Shown: positions 53,885 through 63,956 of the stretch, one piece after another
Layout: every line of letters begins with the position of its first letter
Numbering within the stretch: the stretch's first letter is position 1
Source of the DNA: Candidatus Tumulicola sp.
GTDB taxonomy: Bacteria > Vulcanimicrobiota > Vulcanimicrobiia > Eremiobacterales > Eremiobacteraceae
Assembly (NCBI GenBank): GCA_035601835.1
Contig: DATNNM010000010.1
Span: forward strand, 1-64,000
Direction: 5' to 3'
Length of the DNA stretch: 64,000 bases
Made by a program: the position numbers and the translations under genes
The notes under the pieces: model-generated
Databases searched by the model: none
The model's input: only the letters and a program-made list of their open reading frames with translations
What the model was told of the DNA's origin: nothing

Positions 53885-55149
53885 CGTCTCTTTCCGGAGC
53901 GTCGACCTACGCGCTTTTCAATGCCACGCTCGTGACGCTCGCGCCGCTTGCCGCGCGGCTGCCCAAGGGCGGGCCGGTTTCAGAAGATGACCTCGGTCTC
54001 GTCAAAGGTGGCGTGCTAGTCGTTGAGGACGGCGTCATCAAAGCCGCGGGCTCGCGCGAGGCGTGCGCGCAAGCGATCAGCGAGCTGCTCGTGCGCCAGC
54101 GCGCCAGCCTGCCGGAGATCGACATGCGCGGCGATGTGGTCATGCCGGGATTTGTCGACGCGCACACGCACGCGCTCTTCGCCGGCAATCGCATCGCCGA
54201 TTTCGACGCGTTGATCGCCGGCGAAAAGCCGCTACTCGGCATCCGCTACACGGTCGAGCAGACCAGGGCCTGCGGCATCGAAGCGCTCGTCGCGATCGGG
54301 CGGCGGCACTTGGGGCTCATGCGCGCGCACGGCACCACGACTGCGGAGATCAAGAGCGGCTACGCGCTCACCGCCGAAGGCGAAGGCGCGATGCTCCAGG
54401 CGATGCGCATGCTCGACCAGGACAACGCGATGCCCCGCGTGGTGGCAACGTTTTGCGGCGCGCACGCGCTGCCCCCGGAATTCGAGGATTTCGATGCGTT
54501 CACCGATGCGCTCGTCACCGACTTCCTGCCGGTGGTGTCGGATCTCGGCATCGCCCGCTTCGCCGACGCTTTTTGCGAAACCGGATTCTTCAGCGTGGAG
54601 CAGAGCCGGCGCTTCCTTCAGGCCTGCGCGGCCAAAGGCATGGGCCTGCGCATTCACGCGGACGAGCTCGCCGCGAGCGGCGGCGCTAAGCTCGCCGCGC
54701 AACTCCACTGCACCTCCGCCGATCACCTCAACTACATCGGCGAGGACGACATCGCTGCGCTGCGCGAGAGCAGCACGACCGCGGTGCTCTGTCCGACCAC
54801 CGCTGAGTTTCTCGGTCTTGCGCGGCGTGCGCCGGCTCGAGCGCTGATCGAAGCAGGCGTTCCCGTCGCGTTGGCCACGGACTTCAACCCTGGCACGTCG
54901 CCTTGTTACTCGCTGCAAGCGGTGGCGCACAGCGCTCGGCGCTCCCTGCACATGAGCAGCCCGGAAGTCATCGCGGGACTCACGCTGTATCCGGCGCTCT
55001 CACTCGGGCTGGGGCAAAAAGTTGGAGCGCTAGCGCCCGGCCGGCTAGCGGACCTCGTGGTCTTGGACACCCCCGACTATCGAGAGTTAAGCTACTTTTT
55101 TGGCGGCAATCTTGTTAGAACGACCCTGTGCGGGGTAAAAAATGATTAG
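53878..55149 (+). CDS. hutI: Imidazolonepropionase
   Basis: 423 residues. Opens the imidazolone ring to N-formiminoglutamate. Amidohydrolase metal site DAHTHALFAGNR, then TTAEIKSGYALT, HADELAASGGAKL and ALATDFNPGTSP are all typical of HutI. GTG 53878 overlaps ftcD; the longer open frame upstream is antisense noise. With hutH, hutU and ftcD this completes histidine to glutamate plus formimino-THF. Its stop overlaps the start of the RsbW-like gene. Confidence 0.94.
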   Translation: MVASLSGASTYALFNATLVTLAPLAARLPKGGPVSEDDLGLVKGGVLVVEDGVIKAAGSREACAQAISELLVRQRASLPEIDMRGDVVMPGFVDAHTHALFAGNRIADFDALIAGEKPLLGIRYTVEQTRACGIEALVAIGRRHLGLMRAHGTTTAEIKSGYALTAEGEGAMLQAMRMLDQDNAMPRVVATFCGAHALPPEFEDFDAFTDALVTDFLPVVSDLGIARFADAFCETGFFSVEQSRRFLQACAAKGMGLRIHADELAASGGAKLAAQLHCTSADHLNYIGEDDIAALRESSTTAVLCPTTAEFLGLARRAPARALIEAGVPVALATDFNPGTSPCYSLQAVAHSARRSLHMSSPEVIAGLTLYPALSLGLGQKVGALAPGRLADLVVLDTPDYRELSYFFGGNLVRTTLCGVKND

Positions 55150-55616
55150 TGAACGCGCTTGGAATGGGAAAAACGACGAGGGGTGGGGCGGCGCAGCCGT
55201 TTCGAGCGACGTTTCCAAGCGCTTACCGCTCGGTCGCCGAAGCCCGGCATGCCGCGACTGAATTCGCCATTCAATGCGGTTTCTCGCTCGCCGATGTCTG
55301 CGACATCGCCCTCGCGGTCGGTGAAGCGTGCAATAACGCCGCCGAGCACGGCCACGTCGAGCAAGGTCACTTTTCGGTTGGTTGCTCGTTCGACGGACAA
55401 GATCTGCGCGTGCAGATCGCGGATGGCGGCTGCGGCTTTGATCTCGCGGGCAAGGGCCTGGGGCAGCTCGGCGAGCCTGCCCAGCGCGGGCTCGGCATCT
55501 TCATCATGCGGGCGCTCATGGACGATGTCAGCTACGACATGACGGATCGCGGCACGAGCGTCGAAATCGTGAAGCGTTTGTCGAAGAATGGAGCTAGCGC
55601 GGGACCACGCTCCTGA
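55149..55616 (+). CDS. RsbW-like ATP-binding anti-sigma factor domain protein
   Basis: 155 residues of the HATPase_c_2 family. N box AVGEACNNAAEHG, G1 box DGGCGFD and G2-like GLGIFIMRAL are intact, so an active serine kinase or anti-sigma factor is plausible. No anti-anti-sigma or sigma gene is next to it. Starts at GTG overlapping the hutI stop; an ATG 12 nt on is also possible. Its last 23 bp overlap the convergent phosphofructokinase gene. Confidence 0.83.
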   Translation: MNALGMGKTTRGGAAQPFRATFPSAYRSVAEARHAATEFAIQCGFSLADVCDIALAVGEACNNAAEHGHVEQGHFSVGCSFDGQDLRVQIADGGCGFDLAGKGLGQLGEPAQRGLGIFIMRALMDDVSYDMTDRGTSVEIVKRLSKNGASAGPRS

Positions 55617-56838
55617 AGCGCGCGGTGAACGCCGCGGGAGTGAGTCCTGCCGCGGTCGCGAGTTTTTCCACGCGCGGCGTCTCGAAGTCGGAGTTTTCAA
55701 GCCTGATCATGTATTTGCGCCCAACTTCGTACGCCTCGGTCTTGGTGTCGACCAGTCGAACCCGCACCCTGCCTGTCTGAGGATCGAGCATGTCCTCAAG
55801 CGTCACAGGTTCGACTTTGCCACCGCGCAGCGCGACCATCGCCCCGGATCCGCCGCCGAGCAAGTAGCGCACCGCGCCGTAGCCGAGCGTGCGCGTGTAC
55901 TCGAGATCGAACGGCAGCGGTTTGGCGCAGCGCAGCTCATAGCCGATGTCCTTCATCACCACGGTCATGTCAGCAAGCGACAAATCCTGAACGCGCTTGC
56001 GGATGACCGTACGCAGTTGATCGCCGAGGTCGACGTCAGTGAGGCGGATGTGACCGTATTGGTCGCGGGGCATGTCTGCAAGGGCCGCAAGCGTGCTCTC
56101 GTCCAGTCGCTCGACGACCCCCTCTGCCACGACGGCAACCCCGTGGTCATGACCCATCGCTCGTCGCTTGATCATGGCACCGATGATGATGTCGGCCACG
56201 GCCTCCAAGGAAAGCGCGCCTGCGGCGAATTCTTCGGGGATCACGGCGAGCGTCGCCCCGGCCGCCTTGCAGATGCCGAGCGACAGCGCGCCGGACTTGC
56301 GTCCCATGCAGATGACGATGTACCAGCGCGTGGTGGTCTTGGCGTCTTCCATCAGGCTCTCGACGATGTTCGAGCCGACGGCGCGCGCGGTTTCGAACCC
56401 GAACGCCGGCATGTTGTCGGGTAGCGGCAAGTCGTTGTCGATCGTCTTCGGCACCGTCGCGACCTGGAGCTTGCCGCCGGCCGCTTCCGCGATCTTGGCC
56501 GCGCCGAAGGTCGTGTCGTCGCCGCCGATGCACACGAGATGCGTGACGTCAAGCTCGCGCAGCGTCTTCACGCAGTTGCCGAGCGATTGCGCGTCTTTTG
56601 CCGGGTTGGTGCGCGACGTGCGCAAGATCGAGCCGCCCGTCCAATGGATGCGGCTCACGTCCTCGATCTGCAGCTCGGTGGTGTGCGTCGCGTCGCCGAG
56701 CACCAGCCAGCGATAGCCATCGTAGATGCCCACGACGCGACAACCTTCGTTCACGGCCTCGATGGCGGCAGACGCGATGACGCCGTTGATTCCCGGTGCA
56801 GGTCCGCCGCCGACGAGGATGCCGAGCGTTCGCGCCAT
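55594..56838 (-). CDS. 6-phosphofructokinase, pyrophosphate-dependent type
   Basis: 414 residues. The nucleotide-side motif is GGDDT (105-109), not GGDGS, and PKTIDND (130-136) replaces PGTIDND; both changes are marks of PPi-dependent enzymes, where the Asp blocks the ATP alpha-phosphate site. Opening GGGPAPGIN also matches that clade. MGRKSG and the C-terminal glycine loop are present. PPi use makes the step reversible. Convergent with the RsbW-like gene; ends antisense to its last 8 codons. Confidence 0.87.
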   Translation of the reverse strand: MARTLGILVGGGPAPGINGVIASAAIEAVNEGCRVVGIYDGYRWLVLGDATHTTELQIEDVSRIHWTGGSILRTSRTNPAKDAQSLGNCVKTLRELDVTHLVCIGGDDTTFGAAKIAEAAGGKLQVATVPKTIDNDLPLPDNMPAFGFETARAVGSNIVESLMEDAKTTTRWYIVICMGRKSGALSLGICKAAGATLAVIPEEFAAGALSLEAVADIIIGAMIKRRAMGHDHGVAVVAEGVVERLDESTLAALADMPRDQYGHIRLTDVDLGDQLRTVIRKRVQDLSLADMTVVMKDIGYELRCAKPLPFDLEYTRTLGYGAVRYLLGGGSGAMVALRGGKVEPVTLEDMLDPQTGRVRVRLVDTKTEAYEVGRKYMIRLENSDFETPRVEKLATAAGLTPAAFTARFRSVVPR

Positions 56839-56839
56839 G

Positions 56840-57400
56840 TCAGCTCTTGTCGAGATCGGCCATACGCGGAAGGCCGCGGCGCCAGTTCCCGTTGGGGTAG
56901 CGCCGGTTCCATAGCGTGGCTCGGACGGCTAGGTACTCGAAGTTCTCAAACGTCGCCTGGTTGCCATCGCTATTGCGCCGCGCCGCGACGATCGGCTCCA
57001 GCACTTGCCACGAGCGCAACACTTGCGCACTGGCGATATCGAGCCACGAAGCTTCGTCGAAGAGACCGTGTTTGGCGTATGCGCCGATTTGCTCCCAATA
57101 ATCCGCGACCAGGAGCTCGGGGTGATCCGTCCGGCTCAACGCGCCGGCGCCGTATACCGCAAGGAATTCCGGATCCTTCAGCTTCTTCGGCAGCTCGTTG
57201 AACGTGTACTGGAAGTAGCGCTGCATCTCGGGCGACTCCCATAGCTGCATCAAGGCGAGCAGCGCGTTCATCTGATTGCTCGCCCGCAGATGGCGCAGCT
57301 GCACGATGGCGGCGATGGCGGTCGCGGCGATGACGGCGAACGTCAGGCCGGCGACGATGGTGCTCAACACCTCAAGAGACACGGGCTTGCGCTCCGGCAT
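56840..57400 (-). CDS. Small membrane-anchored protein, DUF4760-like (paralogue 2 of 3)
   Basis: 186 residues. One N-terminal helix spanning the membrane (about residues 8-32, LSTIVAGLTFAVIAATAIAAI), then QLRHLRASNQMNALLALMQLW and helices including VADYWEQIGAYAKHGLFDE and FENFEYLAVRATLWNRRYPNG. The end of this gene overlaps nothing, but its start lies inside the last 29 bp of the next paralogue on the same strand, so they are translated together. Function unknown. Confidence 0.65.
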   Translation of the reverse strand: MPERKPVSLEVLSTIVAGLTFAVIAATAIAAIVQLRHLRASNQMNALLALMQLWESPEMQRYFQYTFNELPKKLKDPEFLAVYGAGALSRTDHPELLVADYWEQIGAYAKHGLFDEASWLDIASAQVLRSWQVLEPIVAARRNSDGNQATFENFEYLAVRATLWNRRYPNGNWRRGLPRMADLDKS

Positions 57401-57947
57401 CGGCGGGGAACTTGTCCACGACCGGGAGATGCGGCGTGTTCGCCGGGTAGGTGCCGTCCGGATATTTGGCTTCCCATAGCATCGCCCGCGACGCGAGATA
57501 CTCGAACATGTCGTAGACCTGCGAACCGCGCTTTCGCCGGATGATCGCGATGACCGGCTCCAGCTTGCGCCACGACGAGATGATCGGGTAGCTGTTGAGA
57601 TCCAAGTACGCCTCCTCGCTGATATGGCCCAGCTTGATCAACGAGCCGACCGATTCCCAGAAATCAAGATAGGCGACCTCGGGATGCGCGAGCTTGTCGA
57701 TCGGCGCGTGCGAGAGCTCCGCACGGTATGCAGGATCGAGCAGCTTGCGCTCAAGCTCTCCTTGGTGCACGAAATTCGCAATTTTACGGAATTCGGGCGC
57801 GGCCCATTTGTCCATGAGGCCGATCGTCGCCGTGATTTGATTTGACGCGCGCATGTGGCGCAGCTGCACGAGGGCGGCGATCGCTGTCGCAGTGACGACG
57901 ACGAACGTGCCGAGGGTTGAGAGCGCAGAGATTGCTTCCCAACTCAT
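57372..57947 (-). CDS. Small membrane-anchored protein, DUF4760-like (paralogue 3 of 3)
   Basis: 191 residues with the same plan as its neighbour: transmembrane helix (about residues 10-30), QLRHMRASNQITATIGLMDKW, AYLDFWESVGSLIKLGHISEE and FEYLASRAMLWEAKYPDG. The shared HMRASNQ/HLRASNQ and ALWxxxYPxG phrases make the tandem duplication plain, and the plus-strand gene at 19515 is a more distant copy. Function unknown. Upstream are two hairpin repeats, then clpC. Confidence 0.65.
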   Translation of the reverse strand: MSWEAISALSTLGTFVVVTATAIAALVQLRHMRASNQITATIGLMDKWAAPEFRKIANFVHQGELERKLLDPAYRAELSHAPIDKLAHPEVAYLDFWESVGSLIKLGHISEEAYLDLNSYPIISSWRKLEPVIAIIRRKRGSQVYDMFEYLASRAMLWEAKYPDGTYPANTPHLPVVDKFPADAGAQARVS

Positions 57948-57963
57948 CGATTCGTCGCCCCGA

Positions 57964-58024
57964 ACGGAGCTAAAGCTCCGTCGCTACGCGAGGGGTCAGC
58001 CGGATCTGAAGATCCGGCTCCACC
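57964..58024 (-). repeat. Two REP-like hairpins of different type, after clpC
   Basis: 57964-57987: stem ACGGAGC/GCTCCGT around TAAA, then CGCTACG. 57999-58024: stem GCCGGATC/GATCCGGC around TGAA, then TCCACCTCA (foot GGTGGA on minus). Every stem base differs as a pair from the common type at several places. Confidence 0.85.
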
Positions 58025-58028
58025 TCAG

Positions 58029-60533
<2,505 letters not shown>

Positions 60534-60954
60534 CTAGTTTGTCTCTCCTTGTTAGGGGCGGTTTAACCCCCAACCACCTGTTCGACGCCCACCCCCTACT
60601 ACATTCTAAACGAAAGGGGAGGGCGAATCGCTCGCCTCCCCTGAGATTTTCCCGAGCTTCGCTCGGGACGCTACATAAAAAGTATTTTCGATTGCAAGCC
60701 CCAAGCGATCTCGGTCCTTGCTGTACTGGTGCCCGGTCATCCCGGGAGACGTATCGGCTTTCGCTGGATCGGGCAATGGCCCAATCGCTACGCCCGGGTT
60801 ACGCAACTCGGATGCGGGTCGGTGCCTGCGACCCGCTCGCCGATCAGTACGCGTCGGAGCGGCCCCTTGAGGCTTAATCGGATGATACGCTCGATGCATT
60901 TGCATGTCAAGTCAGGCGACGGACTTTCATGTCGCATGCGCGAAATGTTTGCGC
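60534..60954. other. Gene-free region between clpC and folK-folE2
   Basis: 421 bp upstream of two divergent genes. It holds a long hairpin at 60615-60642 (AGGGGAGGGCGA / TCGCCTCCCCT with one bulged G), one REP-like hairpin at 60651-60675, and from about 60740 to 60880 a GC-rich tract with several nested palindromes (for instance GGGTCGG..CCTGCGACCC). The tract looks structured but I cannot match it to a riboswitch. Confidence 0.5.
60651..60675 (-). repeat. REP-like hairpin upstream of clpC
   Basis: Stem CCCGAGC/GCTCGGG with a TTC loop, followed by ACGCTACA. It is the CTTCG-loop subtype. Confidence 0.83.
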
Positions 60955-62457
60955 ATGACGGAATCGCGCCATTTCGTAGCGCTCGCACTCGGTTCCAACT
61001 TGGGCGACCGGCAAGGCAACCTTGCCGCTGCGCTGCAACAACTGCGTTCGGCTGTGGATATCTCGCGCATCTCGTCGCTCTATGAAACCGCGCCGGTGGG
61101 CTTCGCGCAGCAGCCCGATTTTCTTAACTTGACATGCGTCGGCAGCACTTTGCTCGAGCCGCGGGCACTGCGCGATGCGATGCTGCGCGCCGAGCGTTTT
61201 GTGGGCCGCGCAGCGTCGTTCCCGATGGGCCCGCGCGCGATCGACATCGATTTGCTGCTGTACGACGATCTGGTGCTGCGCGAACCGGATCTGACTATTC
61301 CGCACCCGCGCATGACCGAGCGCGCCTTCGTGCTGGTGCCGCTCGCCGAGATCGCGCCGGATGTTGTGCACCCGGTCGCTCGCCGCAGCGTTCGCGAGTT
61401 GGCGGCCGCGGTGGACAGCGGGGGCGTGCGGCGTTGCGAGGGCGGGTTGGTCGCGCGCATCCGGCACGACATGCAGGCGCAGCGGCCGGAAGTACCGCTG
61501 GCGCTGAACCGAGCCGGCGTTTCGGGCGTGAAAAGCGTGCTCAATGTGGCCTTTGCAGGCAGCCGGCAGACGAGCACGGTGGCGACTATCGACGTGTACG
61601 CCGACCTCGACGCGCAGCACAGCGGGGTGCACATGTCGCGTTTCTCTCAGGATTTAGAGGACGCACTTGCCGATATCGCGCGGGAACCGGCGAAGGGCAT
61701 CGATTCATTCGCCGTAACGCTGGCCGAGCGGGTGGTGTCGAGCCAGCATGCGCGCGTGGCCCATGTCGAGATGCGAGCGGAGATCGCGCTGCCGCGCTAC
61801 ACGCCGGCCAGCGCGATTCCCACGCATCAATTCTACGACGTTCGCGGCGTGGCGGTCGTCGGCGCGGACTTTCGACGCAGCTTGCTGGGCGTCGAGGCGT
61901 TTGGCATCACGGCCTGCCCGTGCGCGCAATCCATGGTGGCGGAGCAGTCGCGCGAGCGCTTGCTCGCGGAGGGATTCTCGGAAGAACAGATCCGACGGGT
62001 TTTGGACGTCGTGCCCATCGCCACGCACAACCAGCGCAGCCGAGGAACGCTTCTCATCGGCGGCGATGCGAGTTTAGACATCCCGGCGATGGTGGAGATC
62101 GTGGAGCAATCCATGTCGTCGGAGACCTACGATTTGTTGAAGCGGCCGGATGAGCTCTTCGTGGTCAACAAGGCGCATCGGCAGCCGCGTTTCGTCGAGG
62201 ATTGCGTGCGTGAGATGCTGCGCTATTCGCACGACGCGCTCGCCGCAGCGCCGGACGATGCGTTCGTGCTCGCGCGTCAGGTGAATTTCGAGAGCATCCA
62301 CAAGCACGACGCCGTGGCGGAATCGTGCGCCATGCTCGGCGAATTGCGCCGCGAACTGCGCGGCGAGACGGGGGTGTCGCACACCACCCTCGAACAATGG
62401 TTGCATATCAGCAAGGGCGATGTAGTGTACCGAGCGAGCGAAGCGAGCTCGGACTAG
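60955..62457 (+). CDS. FolK-FolE2 fusion: HPPK plus type IB GTP cyclohydrolase
   Basis: 500 residues. Residues 5-155 are HPPK: ALGSNLGDRQGNL, FAQQPDFLNL, and PMGPRAIDIDLLLYDD, with the two metal Asp residues D97 and D99. Residues 175-490 are FolE2 (DUF198): the HMSRFS segment, ATHNQRSRGTL, and CPCAQSM with Cys 321 and 323. The two activities are the first and third-to-last steps to dihydropteroate, so the fusion links both ends of pterin supply. The last 12 residues come from a hairpin repeat. ATG 60955 is chosen; two upstream ATGs are possible. Confidence 0.88.
   Translation: MTESRHFVALALGSNLGDRQGNLAAALQQLRSAVDISRISSLYETAPVGFAQQPDFLNLTCVGSTLLEPRALRDAMLRAERFVGRAASFPMGPRAIDIDLLLYDDLVLREPDLTIPHPRMTERAFVLVPLAEIAPDVVHPVARRSVRELAAAVDSGGVRRCEGGLVARIRHDMQAQRPEVPLALNRAGVSGVKSVLNVAFAGSRQTSTVATIDVYADLDAQHSGVHMSRFSQDLEDALADIAREPAKGIDSFAVTLAERVVSSQHARVAHVEMRAEIALPRYTPASAIPTHQFYDVRGVAVVGADFRRSLLGVEAFGITACPCAQSMVAEQSRERLLAEGFSEEQIRRVLDVVPIATHNQRSRGTLLIGGDASLDIPAMVEIVEQSMSSETYDLLKRPDELFVVNKAHRQPRFVEDCVREMLRYSHDALAAAPDDAFVLARQVNFESIHKHDAVAESCAMLGELRRELRGETGVSHTTLEQWLHISKGDVVYRASEASSD
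62421..62452 (+). repeat. REP-like hairpin, reversed, forming the folK-folE2 end
   Basis: Reverse complement of the element at 51259-51290 except for one base: TGTAGTGTA then CCGAGC..GCTCGG. It is the only element of 21 in this orientation. It codes for residues 489-499 and lies just before the stop. Confidence 0.85.
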
Positions 62458-62467
62458 GACCAAACTT

Positions 62468-63712
62468 ATGTGGGATTGGGAACGCGCCTCCGTCCCCTTC
62501 CAGCCGATCTATCGCCGGCGGCTGTGGCGCCGCCGTCTGCTCGTGTTCTGCTCAGCCCTTGCGATCGTCGTTCCGTACCTGCTCATCCATCATCAACGCG
62601 AAACCACGCCGGTCGGTGCGCGCGTTTTTGACGACGTCACGACGGCGATCTCCATGCGCTACTTCGACTGGTCGTATCACGGGCTCGATTGGAACGCCCT
62701 GACGCGCCAATATCGTCCGCTTGTCGCCGCCGCCCCCACGGTCGAGCGCCGCTACGCGCTCATGCGGCAAATGCTGCGCCGCTTGGGCGATAGCCATACG
62801 CTCGTCTACTCGCCGTCGCAGTTGAAGCCACCCGATCCGCTGCCGCGCCACGGCATCTTCGGCATGACGGCAGGCCGGGCCGGCGATCCCAGCTCGATCG
62901 TGGACTGGAAGTCGCTTTCGCGCGACGTCGGATATCTTCGACTCGGCTCGTTCCCCAATGCGATCGAACCCGTGCTCGGCTGGGCCATGGCCGATGTGGG
63001 CCGCAAGTCCAAGCTGATCCTGGATCTGCGCGGCAACCCGGGCGGCTTGGTCGATTCGGTGGACAGCGCCGCCGGCGTTTTCTTGCCGGCCGGCACGTTG
63101 ATCTCGACCGGTCTGCGCCGCTACCACTTCTTCGGCCCGCAGCGCTTTGTCGCATCCGATAGCGTCGGGGCGCGCTACAATGGTCGTCTTGTCGTCTTGG
63201 TGGATAGGGGCAGCCGCAGCGGTGCTGAGTCCCTGGCGCGCGCGCTGCAGTATTATCATCGGGCGACGATCGTCGGAACGCGCACGGCGGGCAAGGTGCT
63301 GGGCGTCGATCTCGAGATCAATCTCGCGGACGGCGGCATGCTGCGCGTGGCCACGCTGGACATGCGCGCGCCGGACGGCCGGCGTTTGGAAGGCCGCGGC
63401 GTCACGCCGGATGTGTTTGTTGCGGCGTCGCGTCGCCGCGACGCGCAGCTCGATAGAGCGTTTCAACTGCTCCAAATGTCACGGCCTCTTTGGAGCGCGT
63501 CACGGGACTCGGCGGGGTCTTTTTCAAGTCGAGAGACCCTAAGCGGCTCTACGCATGGTACGAAAAGCACCTCGGGATCAGGCAGCCGTCCGGCTCGGGT
63601 GCGGAATTTCACTGGCGCGACGCCGAGGATGGATCGCCGGGCACGACGGCTTGGGCGATCTTCGACGAGAGCAGTGATTATTTCGATCCCAGCCGCGCAG
63701 GCTTCATGTTGA
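62468..63712 (+). CDS. S41 family (C-terminal-processing-type) peptidase, exported, with a suspect C-terminal tail
   Basis: 414 residues. N-terminal anchor helix (about 22-41), tail-interacting helical domain, and the S41 core: LRGNPGG, the Ser nucleophile in VDRGSRSGAESLA and the Lys in GTRTAGKVLG. It lacks a recognisable PDZ domain between anchor and core. The catalytic domain ends near residue 340; the last 75 residues read antisense-like, Arg/Ser-rich sequence over the start of the next gene for 223 bp. The natural stop has probably been lost by an indel near 63480. Confidence 0.75.
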   Translation: MWDWERASVPFQPIYRRRLWRRRLLVFCSALAIVVPYLLIHHQRETTPVGARVFDDVTTAISMRYFDWSYHGLDWNALTRQYRPLVAAAPTVERRYALMRQMLRRLGDSHTLVYSPSQLKPPDPLPRHGIFGMTAGRAGDPSSIVDWKSLSRDVGYLRLGSFPNAIEPVLGWAMADVGRKSKLILDLRGNPGGLVDSVDSAAGVFLPAGTLISTGLRRYHFFGPQRFVASDSVGARYNGRLVVLVDRGSRSGAESLARALQYYHRATIVGTRTAGKVLGVDLEINLADGGMLRVATLDMRAPDGRRLEGRGVTPDVFVAASRRRDAQLDRAFQLLQMSRPLWSASRDSAGSFSSRETLSGSTHGTKSTSGSGSRPARVRNFTGATPRMDRRARRLGRSSTRAVIISIPAAQASC

Positions 63713-63873
63713 ACTATCGCGTTGATGATCTCGATGCCGTGCTCGACGCGTTGCGAGCGGAGGGCGTTGAGATCGATCCGAAGCGCGAAGAATACGACTT
63801 CGGGCGCTTCGCGTGGATCATGGATCCGGATGGGAATCGGATCGAGTTGTGGGAGCCGAAAAACCGGGGCTGA
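63490..63873 (+). CDS. VOC (glyoxalase-like) family protein
   Basis: 127 residues starting at TTG 63490: GLGGVFFKSRDPKRLYAWYEKHLGI, then YRVDDLDAVLDALRAEGVEI and FAWIMDPDGNRIELWEP, a classic single-domain VOC fold with C-terminal metal Glu. The stop codon TGA is formed by the loop of a hairpin repeat. Substrate unknown. Overlaps the S41 reading frame. Confidence 0.85.
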   Translation: MERVTGLGGVFFKSRDPKRLYAWYEKHLGIRQPSGSGAEFHWRDAEDGSPGTTAWAIFDESSDYFDPSRAGFMLNYRVDDLDAVLDALRAEGVEIDPKREEYDFGRFAWIMDPDGNRIELWEPKNRG

Positions 63874-63944
63874 AGCCCCGGCACTACATCTCCGAGCTCG
63901 CTTCGCTCGGAACGCTACACCCGAGCTTCGCTCGGGTCGCTACA
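63864..63944 (-). repeat. Array of three REP-like hairpins at the VOC gene end
   Basis: 63864-63888: stem CCGGGGC/GCCCCGG around TGAA, then CACTACA; 63892-63919: CCGAGC...GCTCGG with a TCGCTTC-type centre, then AACGCTACA; 63920-63944: CCCGAGC/GCTCGGG with TTC, then TCGCTACA. All in the same orientation, a second array like the one at 34.2 kb. Confidence 0.87.
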
Positions 63945-63956
63945 TAGATCGCGCGT

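Noticed and set aside
60740-60880. A cyclic-di-GMP or cyclic-di-AMP riboswitch upstream of folK-folE2 or clpC
   Set aside because: Some phrases resemble parts of GEMM or ydaO motifs but the conserved cores are missing; left as an unassigned structured tract.
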